From positions 1-64,000 of the forward strand of contig NZ_JAMBOL010000016.1 of the NCBI RefSeq assembly GCF_023715605.1: a DNA stretch of 64,000 nt. Direction: 5' to 3'. Under the pieces are notes generated by a model, which was not told where the DNA came from, ran no database searches, and saw only the letters and a list, made by a program, of their open reading frames with translations. This stretch comes from Halalkalibacter oceani. GTDB taxonomy: Bacteria; Bacillota; Bacilli; Bacillales; Bacillaceae_D. Below, piece after piece: positions 39,521 through 47,630 of this stretch. A program made the position numbers and the translations under genes. Position 1 is the stretch's first letter; each line of letters begins with the position of its first letter.

Positions 39521-40674
39521 CGGCCTTCACCTTTTTTCGTATCACGGTACAGCTGATCTAATTTCTTTAACGTTGATCTTGCACTGCCCCCATGAATCAA
39601 ATAGCTTCGGATTTCTTCTCCTGCCTGCTCCTGGAATTGCAAATAGCCCGGGTAGCGCGGTCTGACATAAGCCCGTTCAAGCGTTGGAAGAGTATCCTTG
39701 AAAAAGGCCAGCGATTGCCGGTTCACTTCTTCATCCTCCCAGGCCGCTTTATGGCCTGGCTGCCCGCCACTCTCAAAATAGAGCGTCCGTTGGACAGCGG
39801 GACTCAGGGTGTACTCCATAAATCTGACAGCGCTTTCGACGTTGCGGCTTTTATTGGAGATCGCCAATCCGGTCCCCCCTAGAGTCGAGCGAAGCAACGT
39901 TTGATCATCAAGCTTGACCAGATCGGTAAATTTCAACCGGTGTTTCGCATATCCACGTCTTGAATAATTCACATATCCATAGCAAAACGGCGAATAGAGT
40001 AGCAGATCATCATTCGCCGACATCTGCTCACATACATCAATCGGATTCCAGTCAAACATCTGCGGCGGACAAAGGCTGGCGAGTTCTCTCATCTGCTCTA
40101 AAGCCTTTTCTCCCACCTCGGCACTTACAACGATGTCCTCATGCGTGCCCGGCTCCTCTCCCTGGGAAACAACCATCATATAAAAATCCATTAAGAGATA
40201 AATCCCTTTTCCGGCGTAAGCCACTTTTTTTCCTTTTGCGACTTGCAGCAGCTCATTCCAATTGCGAGGAAGGGGGACTTCGTATTTTTCAATTAAGTCC
40301 GGACGATAGACGGCCACCGGGGCAGCGGCATCCAATGCCAACGCGCTCTGAAAGCCATTAAAGTTATAGCTGATATGAGAAGGGCCTACTGAATTTTGTT
40401 CCTGGTCTTGTAAAAATGGTCCGCTCAAGCATTCTTCCAGCCTGACAAGAATATTTTGGCTTGCTGCAAAGCCTGCCCACGGATGATCGATCACCATTAA
40501 GTCATACGTGCTGGCAAGCGTATCAATCGGAAAATCCTCAAAATCCTTTAAGGATCGTTTCTCCCATTCTATCTTTATATCCGGATTCAGCTCTGTAAAT
40601 CGTTGCGATGCCGCTACGAGAGAAACATATCCTCTACTATGATCCCATGTAATCCCTTTCAAAGTTGTCGTCAT
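39517..40674 (-). CDS. Solute-binding-fold protein without signal peptide
   Basis: 385 aa, similar to family 1 extracellular solute-binding proteins (type 2 periplasmic fold), with GGTGLAISNKSRNVESAVRF and PGYLQFQEQAGEEIRSYL near the C-terminus. But the N-terminus, MTTTLKGITWDHSRGYVSLV, goes straight into the fold: no signal peptide, no lipobox, and AAAGGAGG six bases before this ATG argues against a missed upstream start. It is the first gene of the operon, translationally coupled to a CoA-transferase. A cytosolic sensor, chaperone or enzyme role is possible; none is established. Confidence 0.8.
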   Translation of the reverse strand: MTTTLKGITWDHSRGYVSLVAASQRFTELNPDIKIEWEKRSLKDFEDFPIDTLASTYDLMVIDHPWAGFAASQNILVRLEECLSGPFLQDQEQNSVGPSHISYNFNGFQSALALDAAAPVAVYRPDLIEKYEVPLPRNWNELLQVAKGKKVAYAGKGIYLLMDFYMMVVSQGEEPGTHEDIVVSAEVGEKALEQMRELASLCPPQMFDWNPIDVCEQMSANDDLLLYSPFCYGYVNYSRRGYAKHRLKFTDLVKLDDQTLLRSTLGGTGLAISNKSRNVESAVRFMEYTLSPAVQRTLYFESGGQPGHKAAWEDEEVNRQSLAFFKDTLPTLERAYVRPRYPGYLQFQEQAGEEIRSYLIHGGSARSTLKKLDQLYRDTKKGEGR

Positions 40675-40723
40675 GTAGTTCCTCCTTTACTACCATTGCA
40701 TATCATCTGTCATTACGGTACAC

Positions 40724-40734
40724 TGGTACTACCA
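40724..40734. promoter_or_regulatory. FadR/GntR-type operator
   Basis: TGGTACTACCA is a perfect palindrome of the TGGTnnnACCA type bound by FadR-subfamily GntR regulators. It begins seven bases downstream of the predicted -10 of the ten-gene operon, i.e. at the expected transcription start, and lies about 150 bases upstream of the divergent GntR gene. Confidence 0.65.
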
Positions 40735-40741
40735 CAAAACC

Positions 40742-40770
40742 ATAGTATCATCTGAATTTTCTAAATGCAA
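40742..40770 (-). promoter_or_regulatory. Promoter of the ten-gene sugar/CoA operon
   Basis: Minus strand: TTGCAT (-35), 17-base spacer, TACTAT (-10). It lies about 70 bases upstream of the first gene's start, and the palindromic operator covers the start point. Confidence 0.6.
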
Positions 40771-40880
40771 TCATTTATTTGTTGATTTTTAGAATTTACG
40801 GTACTCTTACACTAGTTAAGAAAGCCAACCTTCAAAAAAACAAACTTGAAAATAAAGACGTGTGAAAGGGGTAATCTTTA

Positions 40881-41588
40881 ATGGTTGATGTAAAAGCCGT
40901 CAAGAAAATTACCGTTACCGAACAAATAATGGAGCAAATCGCCACATTGATCACAACGGGTAAATTAAAGCCGGGAGAAAAGCTCCCTACCGAAAGAGTC
41001 CTGGCAGAAAAGTTCAATGTCACAAGAAGTCGCGTCCGTGAATCACTTCGCGCTCTTTCGCTGATCGGATTAATCACAATTAAACCGGGAGAAGGCAGCT
41101 TCGTTAAAGAAAGCCAGCTTGCCTTCCCGGCTGAAACGATCACCTGGATCTTTCATCGCGAGATTAATAATTTAAATGAGATCTACGCTGCCAGAAAGCT
41201 TATTGAATCAGAGGTTTACCTCACAGCGGCACGGAATGCTACCGATGAACAAATCGAACATTTAGAGCGTTTAGCTGAGAACATCGTGAAAATAAAAGGG
41301 GACGATCAACCTGACGTTTATCTTCACCATATAGATGAGTTTGATTTATATATGGGCGAAATTTGCGGCAACAGCATCTACGCGAAACTAATGCAGACCA
41401 TTATTCACCTGCGGAAGGAAACAAGCTTAAAAATCCTTAGCGTACCCGGTTCGATTGAACAGAGTGTCGCGCTCCGCTCAAAATTAATCGAATCGATCAA
41501 AAAGCATGATTACGAACAAGTACAAGAAAACATTGACACCTTCTTTAAACATTCACGTGATTTTTACGACAGCATTCTTGACTCATAA
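40881..41588 (+). CDS. GntR-family regulator, FadR subfamily
   Basis: 235 aa. The N-terminal winged helix (LKPGEKLPTERVLAEKFNVTRSRVRESLRAL, about residues 34-64) is followed by an all-helical FCD ligand domain with the metal/ligand residues in HHIDEFDLYMGEI. Such proteins usually repress and are released by a small carboxylic acid. It is divergent from the ten-gene operon, with a matching palindrome in the shared intergenic DNA, so it is the likely local repressor. Ribosome binding site AAAGGGG. Confidence 0.92.
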   Translation: MVDVKAVKKITVTEQIMEQIATLITTGKLKPGEKLPTERVLAEKFNVTRSRVRESLRALSLIGLITIKPGEGSFVKESQLAFPAETITWIFHREINNLNEIYAARKLIESEVYLTAARNATDEQIEHLERLAENIVKIKGDDQPDVYLHHIDEFDLYMGEICGNSIYAKLMQTIIHLRKETSLKILSVPGSIEQSVALRSKLIESIKKHDYEQVQENIDTFFKHSRDFYDSILDS

Positions 41589-41602
41589 TTTCCTGGTGGT
41601 TG

Positions 41603-41647
41603 GGGCCGGACAAAAGGTTGGTTGTTTTTCTACCTTTTGCCCGGCCC
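41603..41647 (+). terminator. Intrinsic terminator of the GntR gene
   Basis: GGGCCGG(A)CAAAAGGT, T-rich loop, ACCTTTTG(C)CCGGCCC, then TTTTC. It starts 14 bases after the stop. Same AAAAGGT-ACCTTTT core as the hairpins at 1875 and 12611. Confidence 0.85.
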
Positions 41648-41679
41648 TTTTCGCAGCCCTGCGGAAGCGCCATGATCTT

Positions 41680-41757
41680 GACCGGTGTGAAAGGATTTCC
41701 ACACCGGTCTTGTGACGTGTAGAGCCATTGCCAGCAGGTCAAAGCTAGTTTTGTCTC
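41680..41757. repeat. Hairpin repeat with conserved tail (R2, copy i)
   Basis: A 10-bp hairpin GACCGGTGTG / CACACCGGTC (41680-41709) is followed by TTGTGACGTGTAGAGCC and a block ending AGCTAGTTTTGTCTC. The tail matches the minus strand of 1759-1807 almost base for base, whereas the stem is a different sequence. Confidence 0.8.
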
Positions 41758-41857
41758 CAGCTCATTTTTTTCTTATCCCTCTCCCCGTTATCTTTCCCCA
41801 TAAAAAAAGATATGATATTCTAACAGAATAAAAGTTTATCAGACAAGGAGTTTGCCG

Positions 41858-43081
41858 ATGCAGGATCATGCCCAAATGTTCAATCGTCCGTTTGATTCAT
41901 TGGAAGAGTTTGTTGATACCATTAGTGAGTGCTTACAGTGTCCGGTTACGCTGGAGGATGCCAACCACTATTTGCTGGCGTACAGCTCTCATGACGATCA
42001 AACCGATGCAGCACGGATTGCGACCATTATTGGGCGGAGAGTCCCTGAAAAAGTGATTAACCGTTTTTGGAAGGAAGGGGTCATCCCGGCGTTAAATCAG
42101 AGCAATGAACCGGTGATTATTTCGGAAATGACGGAAATCGGGCTTGGGCGCCGCGTCGCTGTCTCGATTCGCAAAAATGAAGAAGTTCTCGGTTATATTT
42201 GGGTTTCTGAGTCCGGCCGCACGTTGTCAAAAGATGAGCTCGAGCTGCTGAAAACGGCAGCAAGCAAAGCGAAAAATGAGCTTCTTCAGCTTAATATGCA
42301 GCGGAAACGGAAGGAACGCAATTATCAGAATGTCCTTTGGCAGTTAATGACCGGCGATGTCCATGATTATACGGAGATGAAGCAGGATTTACAGGCGATC
42401 GGCATGCATCCGAAGATGGGCTTCTCGGTGATGATCATGCGCTTCCCGAAATTATCCGAGACGCTCTATCGGCAAATTACCTATGCAGCGAAAACCTCAC
42501 AGAAAATCACGCTTTTCATCACCGCCCAGGATGGCGATCAAATTATTTTTCTGACCGGACTGCCGGCAAAAGATAAAGGCAGTCAGCAAGCGCTGACTGC
42601 TTTCAGTTCCACCCTTCAGGCTCAGATCGCGGAGCGTTTCAGCATTATTCCGGCTGCGCTTGGCTGGGGCTCTGTCTATCATGATTATGACTATATCAAA
42701 AAGAGCTACGAAGAAGCGCAGAAGGTGATTCAATTAAAACAAGCCTTTCCGAAAGAAACGGAAGGCCTGCTGTTTTTTCATGAGCTTGGCGTGCTGCGCT
42801 ATGTTGAGTTTTTTCAGCGACACAAAGCGGCTGCGGCTGTCGGGAAACATCCCGCTCTGGCCATTTTGCAGCACTACGATAAACGACATCGCACGGAGCT
42901 TTTTGCCACACTAAGAGCCTTTTTGCTGACGGACGGCAATATGAATGAGGCCGCCTCTCTGCTCCATGTTCACGTCAACACGCTAAACTATCGCCTGAAA
43001 CGCATTAAGGAACTGACTGAGATCGATCTAAAAAATCCGATCCAAAAGCTTGGTCTCTACTTTGATCTCCTTCTCGATTAA
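41858..43081 (+). CDS. PucR/CdaR-type regulator, PutR-like
   Basis: 407 aa from MQDHAQMFNR (AAGGAG seven bases upstream). Order: N-terminal sensor-like region, a central GGDEF-related domain, and a C-terminal HTH of the PucR/CdaR class (NMNEAASLLHVHVNTLNYRLKRIKELTEIDL). It most resembles B. subtilis PutR, the proline-responsive activator of proline use genes, but neither neighbour is a proline gene; the Na+/proline symporter is 35 kb away. Specificity is therefore uncertain. Confidence 0.8.
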   Translation: MQDHAQMFNRPFDSLEEFVDTISECLQCPVTLEDANHYLLAYSSHDDQTDAARIATIIGRRVPEKVINRFWKEGVIPALNQSNEPVIISEMTEIGLGRRVAVSIRKNEEVLGYIWVSESGRTLSKDELELLKTAASKAKNELLQLNMQRKRKERNYQNVLWQLMTGDVHDYTEMKQDLQAIGMHPKMGFSVMIMRFPKLSETLYRQITYAAKTSQKITLFITAQDGDQIIFLTGLPAKDKGSQQALTAFSSTLQAQIAERFSIIPAALGWGSVYHDYDYIKKSYEEAQKVIQLKQAFPKETEGLLFFHELGVLRYVEFFQRHKAAAAVGKHPALAILQHYDKRHRTELFATLRAFLLTDGNMNEAASLLHVHVNTLNYRLKRIKELTEIDLKNPIQKLGLYFDLLLD

Positions 43082-43109
43082 GGGGAAAAAACGAGCGCTT
43101 CACTCGCCA

Positions 43110-43280
43110 AAAGCCCGGTGCGAGAAACCCACTCACAACGAGGCCACTGAAAAACCTCTTTTTCCGTAACTCGAAGAAGAGTAATGGCTCCGCGCGTTGC
43201 ACGCCTTGCTTCGAGACACCCACTCGTAGCAAGGCTTTCAAAATCAGGCAACGGCTACGCTCATTACTTCTAATATTTCC
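43110..43280. repeat. R2-type hairpin repeats between convergent genes
   Basis: Two hairpins: an imperfect one around 43111-43143 (loop AAACCCA, as in copy a) and GCCTTGCTTCGAG (43203-43215) pairing with CTCGTAGCAAGGC (43223-43235) with one mismatch, followed by the tail GGCAACGGCTACGCTCATTA. They lie between the PucR-type gene (+) and adeC (-) and may serve as their shared terminator region. Confidence 0.65.
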
Positions 43281-43322
43281 CGCTATCATTTTATCCGCTC
43301 AGCCGCACTTGAAATCAACTTC

Positions 43323-45038
43323 TTACAAATGCCTGAACGCTTCAACATCAAACAAGCCGCAATCGGTCAGCTTTAGCGCCGGGATGACCGGCAAAGCGAG
43401 AAAAGACAAGGTCAAGAACGGATTCCACCCTTCCTCCACGCCGAGCTCTTTTAAGCCGGCATCCAACGTTTTTATCGAGCGATAAACTTCTTCGTAAGGT
43501 GCTATCGACATCAATCCGCCAAGCGGCAAAGGAAGCCCGGCAATCAGGCTCTCCCCTTCAGCAAGCACCATTCCACCGTTCATCCGGATCAACTGCTCAA
43601 TCGCAGTACGAATGCTCGCATCATCTGCTCCACACGCCACAATATTATGAGAATCATGGGCAATCGTTGCGGCCATCGCGCCTTTTTTGAGCGGAATTCC
43701 TTTGACAATGCCGACCCCGACATGGCCGAGAGCCCGATGCCGTTCAGCGACGACCAGCTTCAGCTGATTATTAGCAACAGATGGCTGAAAAAGCCCATCG
43801 CGGCTAGCCACAGGCTCCCGCAAATGCTTCGTTACGATCGAACCCGGTGTGACGCCAATAACCGGTTGCACCTCCTCTCGAACAGGCAAAGCAAACGCAT
43901 CATCCGCCAGCGGCTTTACGTTGATGCTGTGTAAGAGAAAGTCCGGCGGTGCGATTGGCTCGCGTAACACCGTTTTCAGCTCGCCCTTTTCGGCGATAAG
44001 TTCCCCTTTCACATAAACACGCTCGATGTCCAGCGTCTTCAGATCACGCAGGAACAAAAGACTCGCTTCATAGCCTGGCGCGATCGCTCCTTTTTCCCGT
44101 AGGCCAAAGCACTCCGCCGCATTGAGGGTCGCCATCTGAATCGCCTGGAGCGGATCGAGGCCGAGCGAAACGGCCTTTCTCACACTGGCATCAATGCTTC
44201 CTTCATCGATAAGATCATCAAGATGCTTGTCATCTGTCGCGAACACGCATCGTCTCGCGTTGGCAGTCGTGACCGCCGGAAGAAGTGCCTCCAAATCCTT
44301 GGCGGCTGTCCCTTCACGAATGAGAATGTACATCCCTCGGCGGATGCGTTCCTCTGCTTCGGCGGCAGTGACGGCTTCATGGTCATTCGAAATTCCTGCC
44401 ACACGATAGGCATTCAGTCCATCGCCATCCAAACCGGCAGCATGACCGTCGATTCCTTTTTGCCGCTTCCTCGCAGCCTCCAGCTTTGCGACCATCTCTT
44501 CTTCTCCGGCAAATACTGCCGGATAGTCCATTACTTCTGCCAGCCCATATGCCTGATCCTCATCAAACAGCTCCTCAACTTCTTTCGCGGTTAACGTCGC
44601 CCCATTATGCTCAAAGCTCGCAGCCGGGACGCAGGAGGGCACCATAATGTGAATATCGAGCGGTAAATCTTTCGCTGCTTCCAGCATATAACGAACCGCT
44701 TCCTTGCCTCCTACATTCGCCAGCTCATGCGGATCGGCCATCACGGTCGTCACCCCATGCGGGAGTACAACCTTGGCAAACTCCTCGGGTGTGACCGTTG
44801 CTGACTCAATATGGACATGACCGTCAATAAAGGACGGCACAAGAAATGCACCAGCCGCATCAATTTCGACTTCCCCCTCATAAGAGCCGACACCGACAAT
44901 CACCCCACCGGTAATCGCGACATCTGCTTCATATGTGGTTAACGAAAACACATCAATAATTATTCCATTTTTAATAACCAGCTCCGCCTTCTCCCGTTTT
45001 GTCGCGGCAGCCAGTTTCTGCTTCAATGTTTGTTTCAT
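43323..45038 (-). CDS. adeC: Adenine deaminase
   Basis: 571 aa, family length. It converts adenine to hypoxanthine in purine salvage. The metal-binding motif FIDGHVHIESA (about residues 70-80) with following PHGVTTVMADPHELANV is characteristic, as is the C-terminal part with HNIVACGADD and NGGMVLAEG. Divergent from the metallophosphoesterase gene. The window also encodes a YerA-like relative (47631) that lacks the HIES motif. Confidence 0.94.
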   Translation of the reverse strand: MKQTLKQKLAAATKREKAELVIKNGIIIDVFSLTTYEADVAITGGVIVGVGSYEGEVEIDAAGAFLVPSFIDGHVHIESATVTPEEFAKVVLPHGVTTVMADPHELANVGGKEAVRYMLEAAKDLPLDIHIMVPSCVPAASFEHNGATLTAKEVEELFDEDQAYGLAEVMDYPAVFAGEEEMVAKLEAARKRQKGIDGHAAGLDGDGLNAYRVAGISNDHEAVTAAEAEERIRRGMYILIREGTAAKDLEALLPAVTTANARRCVFATDDKHLDDLIDEGSIDASVRKAVSLGLDPLQAIQMATLNAAECFGLREKGAIAPGYEASLLFLRDLKTLDIERVYVKGELIAEKGELKTVLREPIAPPDFLLHSINVKPLADDAFALPVREEVQPVIGVTPGSIVTKHLREPVASRDGLFQPSVANNQLKLVVAERHRALGHVGVGIVKGIPLKKGAMAATIAHDSHNIVACGADDASIRTAIEQLIRMNGGMVLAEGESLIAGLPLPLGGLMSIAPYEEVYRSIKTLDAGLKELGVEEGWNPFLTLSFLALPVIPALKLTDCGLFDVEAFRHL

Positions 45039-45173
45039 AATCTATCTCCTTCTGTCCAGCTTTTTCATTCATTCAGTTTACCTTGCTTTGCGCGGAAATG
45101 CACGACGATCAGGAGATTATATCTGATACCTTTTTTTGCTCCCGCTGTGCTACTATCAAGATGAGGTGAGAAA

Positions 45174-46007
45174 ATGAAAAAACGAATAACGAAGCGCCTG
45201 CTTGTAATAGTTGCAATCCTTATATCCCTGTTTTGGTTCTCACATTGGCAAAATAATTCGCTCGTCACGACTGAAGTAACGCTTCATTCCGAGCGTCTTC
45301 CGCTGAATTTTTCAGCGTACCGCATTGTGCAATTATCCGACTTACATAACAAACGGTTCGGCAGCGAGCAGCAGGCTCTTGTACAAAAAGTTGCCGACGC
45401 CCGGCCTGATCTCATCGTTTTTACCGGAGATCTTGTTGATTCCGCTAAAGGCGATGAAGAGGCAAGCTTACTCTTGATGGAAAAGCTGGTCGAGCTCGCT
45501 CCTGTTTACTACGTAACAGGCAATCACGAATGGTCATCCGGCCGCTTTTCATCGCTTGAACAGCAGTTAACGGCCGCAGGTGTCCACATATTGCGAAATA
45601 CAGCATCGGAGCTCGCGATCGGAGAGGATACGATCCAGCTTGTCGGCATCGATGACCCGGCGCAAGGTGAGCAAACGGAGAATATGCTTGAGCAGGCTTT
45701 TCACAAAGTGGACGAAGAACGCTTCACAATTTTACTGGCTCATCGACCAGAGGAACTTGCGCTCTATGCCGATTATCCAGTTGACCTTATTTTCTCCGGT
45801 CACGCGCATGGCGGCCAATTTCGTCTGCCTTTCATTGGCGGACTCGTCGCTCCAAACCAAGGCTGGTTTCCTCCCTATACAGCCGGCAGCCATACACTGG
45901 GACGGGCAACGATGATTGTGAACCGCGGTCTCGGCAATAGCATCATTCCGCAACGGATCTTCAACCGGCCTGAGATTGTAGTCGTGACATTAAGAAAAAC
46001 CGCGTAG
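45174..46007 (+). CDS. Membrane-anchored metallophosphoesterase (YkuE/YaeI type)
   Basis: 277 aa. An N-terminal membrane anchor (about residues 8-24) precedes a calcineurin-like phosphoesterase domain with all metal motifs: QLSDLHN, FTGDLVDS, GNHEW, LLAHRPE and SGHAHGGQ. Related proteins act on phosphodiesters or lipid-linked phosphates; the substrate is unknown. The last residues, RKTA and stop, are encoded by the edge of a dispersed repeat (AAGAAAAACCGCGTAGCGG), so the natural C-terminus has been remodelled. Confidence 0.88.
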   Translation: MKKRITKRLLVIVAILISLFWFSHWQNNSLVTTEVTLHSERLPLNFSAYRIVQLSDLHNKRFGSEQQALVQKVADARPDLIVFTGDLVDSAKGDEEASLLLMEKLVELAPVYYVTGNHEWSSGRFSSLEQQLTAAGVHILRNTASELAIGEDTIQLVGIDDPAQGEQTENMLEQAFHKVDEERFTILLAHRPEELALYADYPVDLIFSGHAHGGQFRLPFIGGLVAPNQGWFPPYTAGSHTLGRATMIVNRGLGNSIIPQRIFNRPEIVVVTLRKTA

Positions 46008-46055
46008 CGGCTTTTCTCGAATCAACCCGAAAATCTTATACTTTCTTATCTTAAA
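45992..46055. repeat. Dispersed repeat R1, short copy
   Basis: Contains the mini-hairpin AAAACCGC-gta-GCGGCTTTTC followed directly by the R1 tail TCAACCCGAAAATCTTATAC; the middle of the element is missing. It supplies the stop codon of the metallophosphoesterase gene. Confidence 0.75.
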
Positions 46056-46060
46056 AAAAT

Positions 46061-46204
46061 AGAGCCACTCAAAAGGCTAACACCGGCCTTTAACGCCTGG
46101 CTTCGCTCGCTGGAATTCATGAGGACTTCACTCATGAATTTGAAGACCTTCCTGCGGCTCCGCTTTCAGGCTAAGAGCCACTCAAAAGGCTAACACCGGC
46201 CTTT
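46061..46204. repeat. 31-bp direct repeat flanking an 82-bp hairpin element
   Basis: The same 31 bases, beginning AGAGCCACTCAAAAGGCTAA, occur at 46061-46091 and 46174-46204. Only the second copy keeps the other arm of the terminator stem. Between them is an 82-base segment with the hairpin AATTCATGAG / CTCATGAATT (46114-46140) and the R2-like tail CCTGCGGCTCCGC. Confidence 0.85.
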
Positions 46205-46220
46205 TGAGTGGCTCTTTTAT
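46175..46220 (+). terminator. Intrinsic terminator between metallophosphoesterase and yerC genes
   Basis: GAGCCACTCAAAAGGC, loop TAACACCG, GCCTTTTGAGTGGCTC (16 bp, perfect), then TTTTATT on the plus strand. Confidence 0.85.
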
Positions 46221-46534
46221 TCTTCGACTTTTAGTTCGTTTTCCTTCACGCGGTCAAGCGTCATTTTATAGCCGTCGTTTCCGTAGTTCAGGCACCGTTT
46301 GACGCGGGAAATCGTCGCGGTGCTAGCGCCGGTTTCGGTTTCGATTTTATGATAGGTAAAGCCATTTTGCAGCATTCTGGCTACCTCCAGACGCTGGGCA
46401 AGGGACTGGATTTCGTTTATGGTACATAAATCATCGAAAAATTGATAGCATTCCTCAAGATCCTTTAATGACAAAATCGCTTTAAATAGTTGATCGAGCT
46501 CCTTGCCGCGCAGCTTATCTATTTGCAATGTCAT
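46217..46534 (-). CDS. yerC: YerC, TrpR-like DNA-binding protein
   Basis: 105 aa (YerC of B. subtilis 104 aa). It is a TrpR/YerC/YecD-family helix-turn-helix protein: SLAQRLEVARMLQNGFTYHKIETETGASTATISRVKRCL holds the HTH. The regulon is not known. The conserved neighbour YerB-like lipoprotein is encoded just upstream, with 20 bases between. Confidence 0.93.
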   Translation of the reverse strand: MTLQIDKLRGKELDQLFKAILSLKDLEECYQFFDDLCTINEIQSLAQRLEVARMLQNGFTYHKIETETGASTATISRVKRCLNYGNDGYKMTLDRVKENELKVEE

Positions 46535-46554
46535 TCACACCTTTCCTTTTTCAT

Positions 46555-47577
46555 TTAGTAGGTGACACTTGTAAGAGCAGGAACAATATTAATCCATGTT
46601 TGTCCAGGAGTCAGCGGGACTTGTGCCCCGTCCTTGACAGGTATAATTTGCCCATCACGATTTTCCCAATCCACTTCACTGGCGATCCCGCTTTGAAAGA
46701 GGATTCCTTTACCGCCGGAGGTAAGATCAATGGCACGACGTCCGACATCATCCAGCGTCCGGTGTTCAGCTTCGACAACGAACAGGTTCGCCAGGCTGAT
46801 CGGCTCGTCCGTTTCGTCGTCAATCGTCTGTTCTTCCCCATTAAACCGATGGTAGAGACCCAGCTCCTCATCAAAGGCGTACTGAACCATATTCCGGTCA
46901 TAATAATTAATTTCAATTGCTTTTCCGTCCGTACCCGCTATTTGAATCTCTTCATTTTCATAGAAATCAAGGCTTGGAACAGGCCCGTCCAGCTCATAAT
47001 TACGAGATTCAAAGCCTTCCCAAATGTGCTCGAACGTAATATAGGAATTGTGAGGCGCCTGCCGCTCGGAAGAACGTTCAAAAAGCGTTCCATCATAATA
47101 CAGCCCGTTTAGAAAATCCGCCGCTCCGCCATTCAACAATTGCTCGGCGTCCGGACTCCAGCCGTGAATGACGAGCATTCCGTTATAACCGTTGACCAAG
47201 TCAATAAAATATGGCCGGGCACTGCGCACAGGTCCGACGCGCTCCGGCAGCTGGCTGTGATACAAAGCGACAAAACGGGTCACTTCACCTTCCGCCAGCA
47301 CTTCATAGACCACATCGGCGGAAGTCAAGCCCGATTGGGGCCTTGCCGCCGGATGATTGTTAATTGTCACTCCGACAACGCGGCGATCAAGCTGCTCCTC
47401 CGTTCCAACCCCTGTTAACGGATATGTATAAGGGAGAGAAGCCTCGACTTCTCCCGCATCTTCAACTGGTTCTACCTGTTCCTCTTCTTCTATGTCCACC
47501 GTCGGTTCATCGTTCTGACACGCGACCAGCATCGTCAAAGCCGCAACTGCTGCCATCCATTTGCTTCTTTTTTTCAT
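46555..47577 (-). CDS. yerB: YerB-like lipoprotein (DUF3048)
   Basis: 340 aa from MKKRSKWMAA; upstream GTG is possible. The lipobox LVAC gives Cys20, followed by a strongly acidic linker (DIEEEEQVEPVEDAGEVEA). The two DUF3048 domains follow, with VGVTINNHPAARPQSGLTSADVVYEVLAEG and HGWSPDAEQLL typical. It is a surface lipoprotein of unknown function conserved beside yerC in Bacillaceae. Confidence 0.92.
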   Translation of the reverse strand: MKKRSKWMAAVAALTMLVACQNDEPTVDIEEEEQVEPVEDAGEVEASLPYTYPLTGVGTEEQLDRRVVGVTINNHPAARPQSGLTSADVVYEVLAEGEVTRFVALYHSQLPERVGPVRSARPYFIDLVNGYNGMLVIHGWSPDAEQLLNGGAADFLNGLYYDGTLFERSSERQAPHNSYITFEHIWEGFESRNYELDGPVPSLDFYENEEIQIAGTDGKAIEINYYDRNMVQYAFDEELGLYHRFNGEEQTIDDETDEPISLANLFVVEAEHRTLDDVGRRAIDLTSGGKGILFQSGIASEVDWENRDGQIIPVKDGAQVPLTPGQTWINIVPALTSVTY

Positions 47578-47630
47578 CTCATGCACAACCTTTTCCTGAA
47601 TTAACTCACTAAAGGATCTCTTTTTTTAGT

